A stretch of 35,548 nucleotides of DNA from BPIH01 sp042408535 (GTDB lineage Bacteria; Chloroflexota; Limnocylindria; Limnocylindrales; CSP1-4), in NCBI GenBank assembly GCA_042408535.1, contig JBHORA010000133.1, positions 1 to 35,548 on the forward strand. The letters are read 5' to 3'. The notes under the pieces are model-generated. The model made no database searches and had not been told where the DNA came from. It saw nothing but the letters and a program-made list of their open reading frames with translations. Numbering within the stretch: the stretch's first letter is position 1; every line of letters begins with the position of its first letter. Shown in pieces: positions 32,651 through 35,548 of the stretch. A program made the translations under genes and the position numbers.

Positions 32651-33234
32651 GTGTCGCCGACTTCCGCGCCGCCCTCGATCGCCAGCCCTGCTGCGCCGCC
32701 ATCACGACCCCCGAGCGCCTCGATGCCGCCCTCGCCAGCCGGACGACGATCGTCTTCCTCCTCCGGGCCGATGGTCTGGCCATCGAACCGATCGTCCGGC
32801 GGATCCACGACTCCGGCCGCCTCGTCGCCGTCCATCTCGACCTCGTCGACGGGCTCCGACCCGATCGCACCAGCGTCGCCTGGCTCGCCAGGGCCGGGGC
32901 GGACGCGATCATCTCCGCCCAGGGGCAGCTCATGCCCGCCATCCGCCGGCATGGGGCGGTCGCGATTCATCGCCTCCTCCTCGTCCGGCGAAGCCTCGTC
33001 GGAACGGCCGTCGGGGCCGTCCTCCGGTCCGGAGCCGACTTCGTCGAGGTCCTACCGGGGGTCATTCTGCCCGAGGTCATCGATCGCCTTCCGCCGCTCC
33101 GGGTCCCGCTCCTCGCCGGGGGCTTCATCCGGACGGCCGAGCAGGCAAGGGCTGCCCTCGCCGCCGGCGCCCGGGGCGTGACGACGAGCTCGATCGGGCT
33201 CTGGAACCTCGACCTGAAACGCGATGACGCCTGA
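32647..33234 (+). CDS. GlpP-like (glycerol-3-phosphate responsive antiterminator family) protein
   Basis: A 195-residue protein with the TIM-barrel-like pattern of the GlpP family. LVAVHLDLVDGLRPD, ADAIISAQGQLM, AVAIHRLLLVRRS, GADFVEVLPGVILPEVI, PLLAGGFI and GVTTSSIGLWNLD match the ordered family blocks. In Bacillus, GlpP with glycerol-3-phosphate lets RNA polymerase read through a terminator before glpD. No glp metabolic gene is in this window, so the regulated target is unknown. The GTG at 32647 was chosen because it overlaps the small ORF stop and has GGAG ten bases upstream; an ATG at 32605 has no ribosome site. It overlaps the next paralogue by 11 bp. Confidence 0.8.
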   Translation: MSVADFRAALDRQPCCAAITTPERLDAALASRTTIVFLLRADGLAIEPIVRRIHDSGRLVAVHLDLVDGLRPDRTSVAWLARAGADAIISAQGQLMPAIRRHGAVAIHRLLLVRRSLVGTAVGAVLRSGADFVEVLPGVILPEVIDRLPPLRVPLLAGGFIRTAEQARAALAAGARGVTTSSIGLWNLDLKRDDA

Positions 33235-33775
33235 GCCGGACCCGGCGGGGCTCCTACCCCGCGTCCTCGTCGCCGTCGACGGCCGCGGCCTGGCCGAGCT
33301 GCCGCCTGCCCTCGCTGGCGCAGCCTTCCTCCGGGACCTCGATCTGCCGAGCCTCGTCGCTGTGGCCCACCGCGGTCCCCTCGCCGTCGATCTCGACAGC
33401 GTCGACGGCCTCGCGGCGGACGCCGCCGCGGTGCGGTTCGTCGTCGTCGAGCTCGGCATCCAGGTCGTCGCCAGCCGACGCCCGGCGGTGGCCGAGGAAG
33501 TCGCTCGGCGAGGCGGCCTCGGCCTCGTTCATGTTTTCGCCTTCGACTCGACGGGCGTCGCTCGGGCCCTCGACGGGCACCCAAAGGTCGCAGGAACCGG
33601 GAGCCTCGTCTCGCCGGGGCTCGTTGTCGCCCACATGACGGCGGACGAGCTGACGGCCCTCCCGCGCCCGATCGTGGCCTATGGCCTCGTCGAGGACGCG
33701 GCGGTCGCCCGCCGTCTCCTCGATGAGGTCGACGCCGTCGTCGTTGCTCCCAGCGTGGCGGCGTCCCTCGGCTGA
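33224..33775 (+). CDS. Second, diverged GlpP-like protein
   Basis: A 183-residue paralogue of the preceding gene. The order of blocks is kept: LVAVAHRGPLAVDLDSVDGL, IQVVASRRPAVAEEVARRGG, HVFAFDSTGVARAL, SPGLVVAHMTADEL, PIVAYGLVEDAAVARRLL, DAVVVAPSVA. Several conserved points are altered: the LPG loop is SPGLVV, the AGG of the phosphate site becomes AYG, and the TS..LW end is lost. It may therefore bind another ligand or form a heteromer with the first copy. The ATG lies inside the first gene, so the two are translationally coupled. Confidence 0.65.
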   Translation: MTPEPDPAGLLPRVLVAVDGRGLAELPPALAGAAFLRDLDLPSLVAVAHRGPLAVDLDSVDGLAADAAAVRFVVVELGIQVVASRRPAVAEEVARRGGLGLVHVFAFDSTGVARALDGHPKVAGTGSLVSPGLVVAHMTADELTALPRPIVAYGLVEDAAVARRLLDEVDAVVVAPSVAASLG

Positions 33776-33940
33776 GCGTCGCCGAGCCGCCACGGCCGCC
33801 GAACGGAGTGTCCGACGAGCGGCTGCCTGGCGCGGTCGACTCCCGGCCCCCGGGGAAGTGTCCCGCCCGACTTCGTCCGGTTTCCGACCCGACCGGGTTT
33901 GGCGTCGGCTCTTGCGCGGGCCCGGTGGGAACCGCGGCCC

Positions 33941-33969
33941 TTGACAAACGGCTCGCGACGCGGTGAGAT
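33941..33969 (+). promoter_or_regulatory. Sigma70-type promoter before the hairpin leader
   Basis: TTGACA (33941-33946), a 17-bp spacer, then TGAGAT (33964-33969). Initiation is expected near 33976, at the first stem of the structured RNA. It has a perfect -35 and optimal spacing. Confidence 0.65.
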
Positions 33970-33975
33970 AGTGTC

Positions 33976-34045
33976 GCCTTCATCTCCGGGACTAGGAGTT
34001 GGCGAAGTCCCGTGCCGGCACGCCGTGTGCCGGTGCGGGTTTTTT
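33976..34045 (+). ncRNA. Structured leader or small RNA of about 70 nt
   Basis: Between the promoter and the terminator the RNA can form stem TCGCC/GGCGA (33974-33978 with 34001-34005; its first bases depend on the exact start), and inside it CTCC/GGAG (33984-33987 with 33995-33998). The hairpin loop GGGACT (33988-33993) is complementary to AGTCCC (34006-34011), giving a possible pseudoknot or an alternative hairpin. AGTCCC shares three bases with the terminator stem. It matches no riboswitch class I know. Either a regulated leader of the histidine kinase gene or a free small RNA would fit. Confidence 0.4.
34009..34045 (+). terminator. Strong intrinsic terminator
   Basis: A 13-bp stem (34009-34021 with 34027-34039, two G-U pairs), a 5-nt loop and six T (34040-34045). 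It lies about 70 bp after a promoter and 42 bp before the histidine kinase start, so it either ends a short RNA or attenuates the kinase gene. It could also terminate the upstream GlpP-like transcript. Confidence 0.85.
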
Positions 34046-34087
34046 GTTGCCGGTTGAGAAGGGCGATCGAGCGGAGGGAGCGCAGCG

Positions 34088-35008
34088 ATGTCGTCCAGAC
34101 CGACCACGGCAACCCGGGTCGTCGCCGTCGATGTCCCCGGCCGCCGGCCGGCGACGCCGCGATCCGTCGGTGTCCACGGGCTCCACGCGGCTCCGGTCAT
34201 CCCGGGGCCGGACCCTGGCGGCGAGCGTCCGGCTGGCCCCCGGCCCCGGATCGAGAAGTCCGTTCTCGCCGGCGCCATCTACCACGAACTCCGCTCGACC
34301 CTCGGCCTCATCAGCGGTTACAGCGAGAGCCTCCTCCACCTCGACCTCGACGAGGCGACACGGCGTCGCTATCTCGAGCGGCTCGCCTCGGCGGCGGCCT
34401 CCCTCTCGGAGATCGCCGATCAGCTCCTCGACCTCGCCGCCGCAGACCCCCGACGGCCGATCGTCCGCCGCCAGCCGGTCTCCCTCGCCTGGCTCGCCGA
34501 GCGCCTCGCGGCCGACGCCGCCGCCGAGATCCCAGGGGCTGTCGTGCGGCTCGACCTTCCGCCAGAGCTGCCGCTCGTCGAGGCCGACCCGATCTGGTTC
34601 GGCCTCGTCCTCCGGAACCTCCTCCGCAACGCCCTCACCCACGGTCGGGGCCAGGTTCCGGAGGCGTGTCTCCGGGCCGAGCGAGTCGGCGACAGCGTCG
34701 TTGTGACCGTCAGCGACAACGGCCCTGGGTTCGAGCCCGGCGAGCGGGAGCTCGCCTTCGGCCTCTTCTTCCGGGGCCGGCGCGCCCGCACCTCCGGCCG
34801 CGATGGCCTCGGCCTGGGGCTCTATCTCTGCCGGGCCCTCGTCGAGGCGCACGGCGGCAGGATTTGGATCGAGCCCTCGGGACCGGGGGCGACGGTGGCC
34901 TTCAGCCTCCCCGTGGGTGATCCTCGCCGGGCCATCGGCCTCGATCGGGCGCCGACGGGGCGGAGCGCCGGAGAGCGCCCGCAGCAGGAGCGTCACGGAG
35001 CGGCCTGA
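34088..35008 (+). CDS. Orphan soluble histidine kinase
   Basis: A 306-residue sensor kinase without a membrane helix or recognisable sensor domain. The HisKA helix carries the phospho-accepting histidine in IYHELRSTLGLISGYSE (His66). The HATPase domain has the N box LVLRNLLRNALTHG (Asn181), G1 SDNGPGF (Asp210) and G2 GRDGLGLGLYL. A variable N-terminus of about 55 residues is Pro/Arg-rich. No response regulator is adjacent. GGAGGGAG lies 7-10 bases before the ATG. It follows the promoter-terminator leader, which suggests attenuation. The C-terminal 25 residues are Arg/Gly-rich. Confidence 0.88.
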   Translation: MSSRPTTATRVVAVDVPGRRPATPRSVGVHGLHAAPVIPGPDPGGERPAGPRPRIEKSVLAGAIYHELRSTLGLISGYSESLLHLDLDEATRRRYLERLASAAASLSEIADQLLDLAAADPRRPIVRRQPVSLAWLAERLAADAAAEIPGAVVRLDLPPELPLVEADPIWFGLVLRNLLRNALTHGRGQVPEACLRAERVGDSVVVTVSDNGPGFEPGERELAFGLFFRGRRARTSGRDGLGLGLYLCRALVEAHGGRIWIEPSGPGATVAFSLPVGDPRRAIGLDRAPTGRSAGERPQQERHGAA

Positions 35009-35321
35009 CCCGTCCGACGCGCCCGAGCCCGGCCGACCCCGGCGCTGCCCGGATCTCCCGGCGGCCGGCGGTCGTCGGCGAGCCGGCGTCGTCGCGGCGT
35101 CCCGAGACAGGCCCGTGCGGGCAGCGGCACCCTCGACGATCATTGGAGCCACCGAGGACCCTGGGCTTACCAGGACCCTGGCGTCGCCCTGGAGGACCCC
35201 GCATGCGAGCCAGATCGTCGGTCGTTCGCTCGCCCTGCCGGATCGAGCACCCTGGGCGCCTGCCCATCAGCGCCCCGGGACCCGCCGCTGGCCGGCCTTC
35301 GACGTCGGCGGTCGTCGCCCG
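35009..35321. other. Gap between the kinase and transporter genes
   Basis: About 310 bp with no supportable gene, no clear -10/-35 pair and no terminator with a T-run. A short phrase aggaccctgg recurs imperfectly near 35153-35200. Confidence 0.5.
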
Positions 35322-35548
35322 ATGACCGACCGGCGGGCGGCTGCCGCCCTCCTCGCTGCCCTCGGAACCGCCGTCTTCCTCGCCGGCCTCGAGCTCATGA
35401 TCACGGCCGTCGCCCTGCCGCAGATCGTCCCCGACCTGGCCTCCTGGCGGGAGCTCCGGCGAGCGAGCTGGATCGTGAACGGCTACCTCGTCGTGGCCGT
35501 CGTCGCCATGCCCCTCGCCGGCCGTCTCGCCGACCACGTCGGCCCCCG
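35322..35548 (+). CDS. DHA2-type MFS drug transporter, 5' part only
   Basis: The first 75 residues of a membrane transporter cut by the window end. TM1 is ALGTAVFLAGLELMITAVAL, followed by PQIVPDL and TM2 with SWIVNGYLVVAVVAMPLAGRLAD. This is the EmrB/QacA pattern (14-helix drug:proton antiporters), where Asp in the D-x-T/I-x-V-x-ALP motif of TM1 is usual; here the place reads ELMITAVALP, a Glu instead. No ribosome site is obvious before the ATG. Confidence 0.75.
   Translation, partial: MTDRRAAAALLAALGTAVFLAGLELMITAVALPQIVPDLASWRELRRASWIVNGYLVVAVVAMPLAGRLADHVGP

Noticed and set aside
33976..34045. A known riboswitch (fluoride, ZTP, preQ1, guanidine, SAM types) or small SRP RNA
   Set aside because: The conserved loop sequences of those classes are absent as far as I can recall them. 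Only stems and a possible loop pairing are visible.

Overview
The window is a very GC-rich bacterial chromosome segment centred on the replication origin. Gene content and the look of DnaA (an N-terminus of the type W-x-AALGELQ with WLRDT) point to Chloroflexota, perhaps the Limnocylindria/Ellin6529 side of the phylum. That placement is an inference from gene order and protein appearance, not from a search. Most codons end in G or C, so long spurious reading frames lie opposite nearly every gene and have been left out.

Left arm (1-6614): an MFS transporter, two tandem-repeat blocks, a VanW-type wall protein, then the leftward block rpmH-rnpA-yidD-yidC-jag (khpB). Centre (6615-11913): an intergenic region of about 0.9 kb with outward promoters for rpmH and dnaA, then dnaA, a box-rich oriC candidate (8877-9254), dnaN, recF and a dciA-like gene. 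No gyrB follows. Genes on both sides run away from the origin.

Right of the origin (12024-15533): a degenerate PP2C-like/propeller membrane protein, a rhomboid protease and a BFN-domain nuclease, tightly coupled. From 15549 to 25038 lies a membrane glycosyltransferase locus. A leftward set (GT2 polyprenyl-phosphate glycosyltransferase, DUF2723 protein, large membrane protein) diverges from an 1853-residue fusion of two GT-C enzymes. The second of these is a PMT-type mannosyltransferase that carries a propeller-like insertion. A 3'-truncated BNR-repeat gene follows and abuts the end of the next operon.

From 32013 down to 25641 runs one leftward, overlapping operon: ArsR regulator, CDP-alcohol phosphatidyltransferase, myo-inositol-1-phosphate synthase (broken by an in-frame TAG), two HX4E acyltransferases, a PHP phosphoesterase and a PimA-like GT4. 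Together they read as a phosphatidylinositol / PI-mannoside-like lipid pathway resembling that of Actinobacteria. The polyprenyl-sugar enzymes next door could extend such a glycolipid.

Right end (32104-35548): an intergenic stretch with a short palindrome, a small ORF coupled to two tandem GlpP-like antiterminator genes, a promoter-hairpin-terminator unit that looks like a regulatory leader or small RNA, an orphan histidine kinase, and the start of a DHA2-type MFS transporter cut by the window edge.
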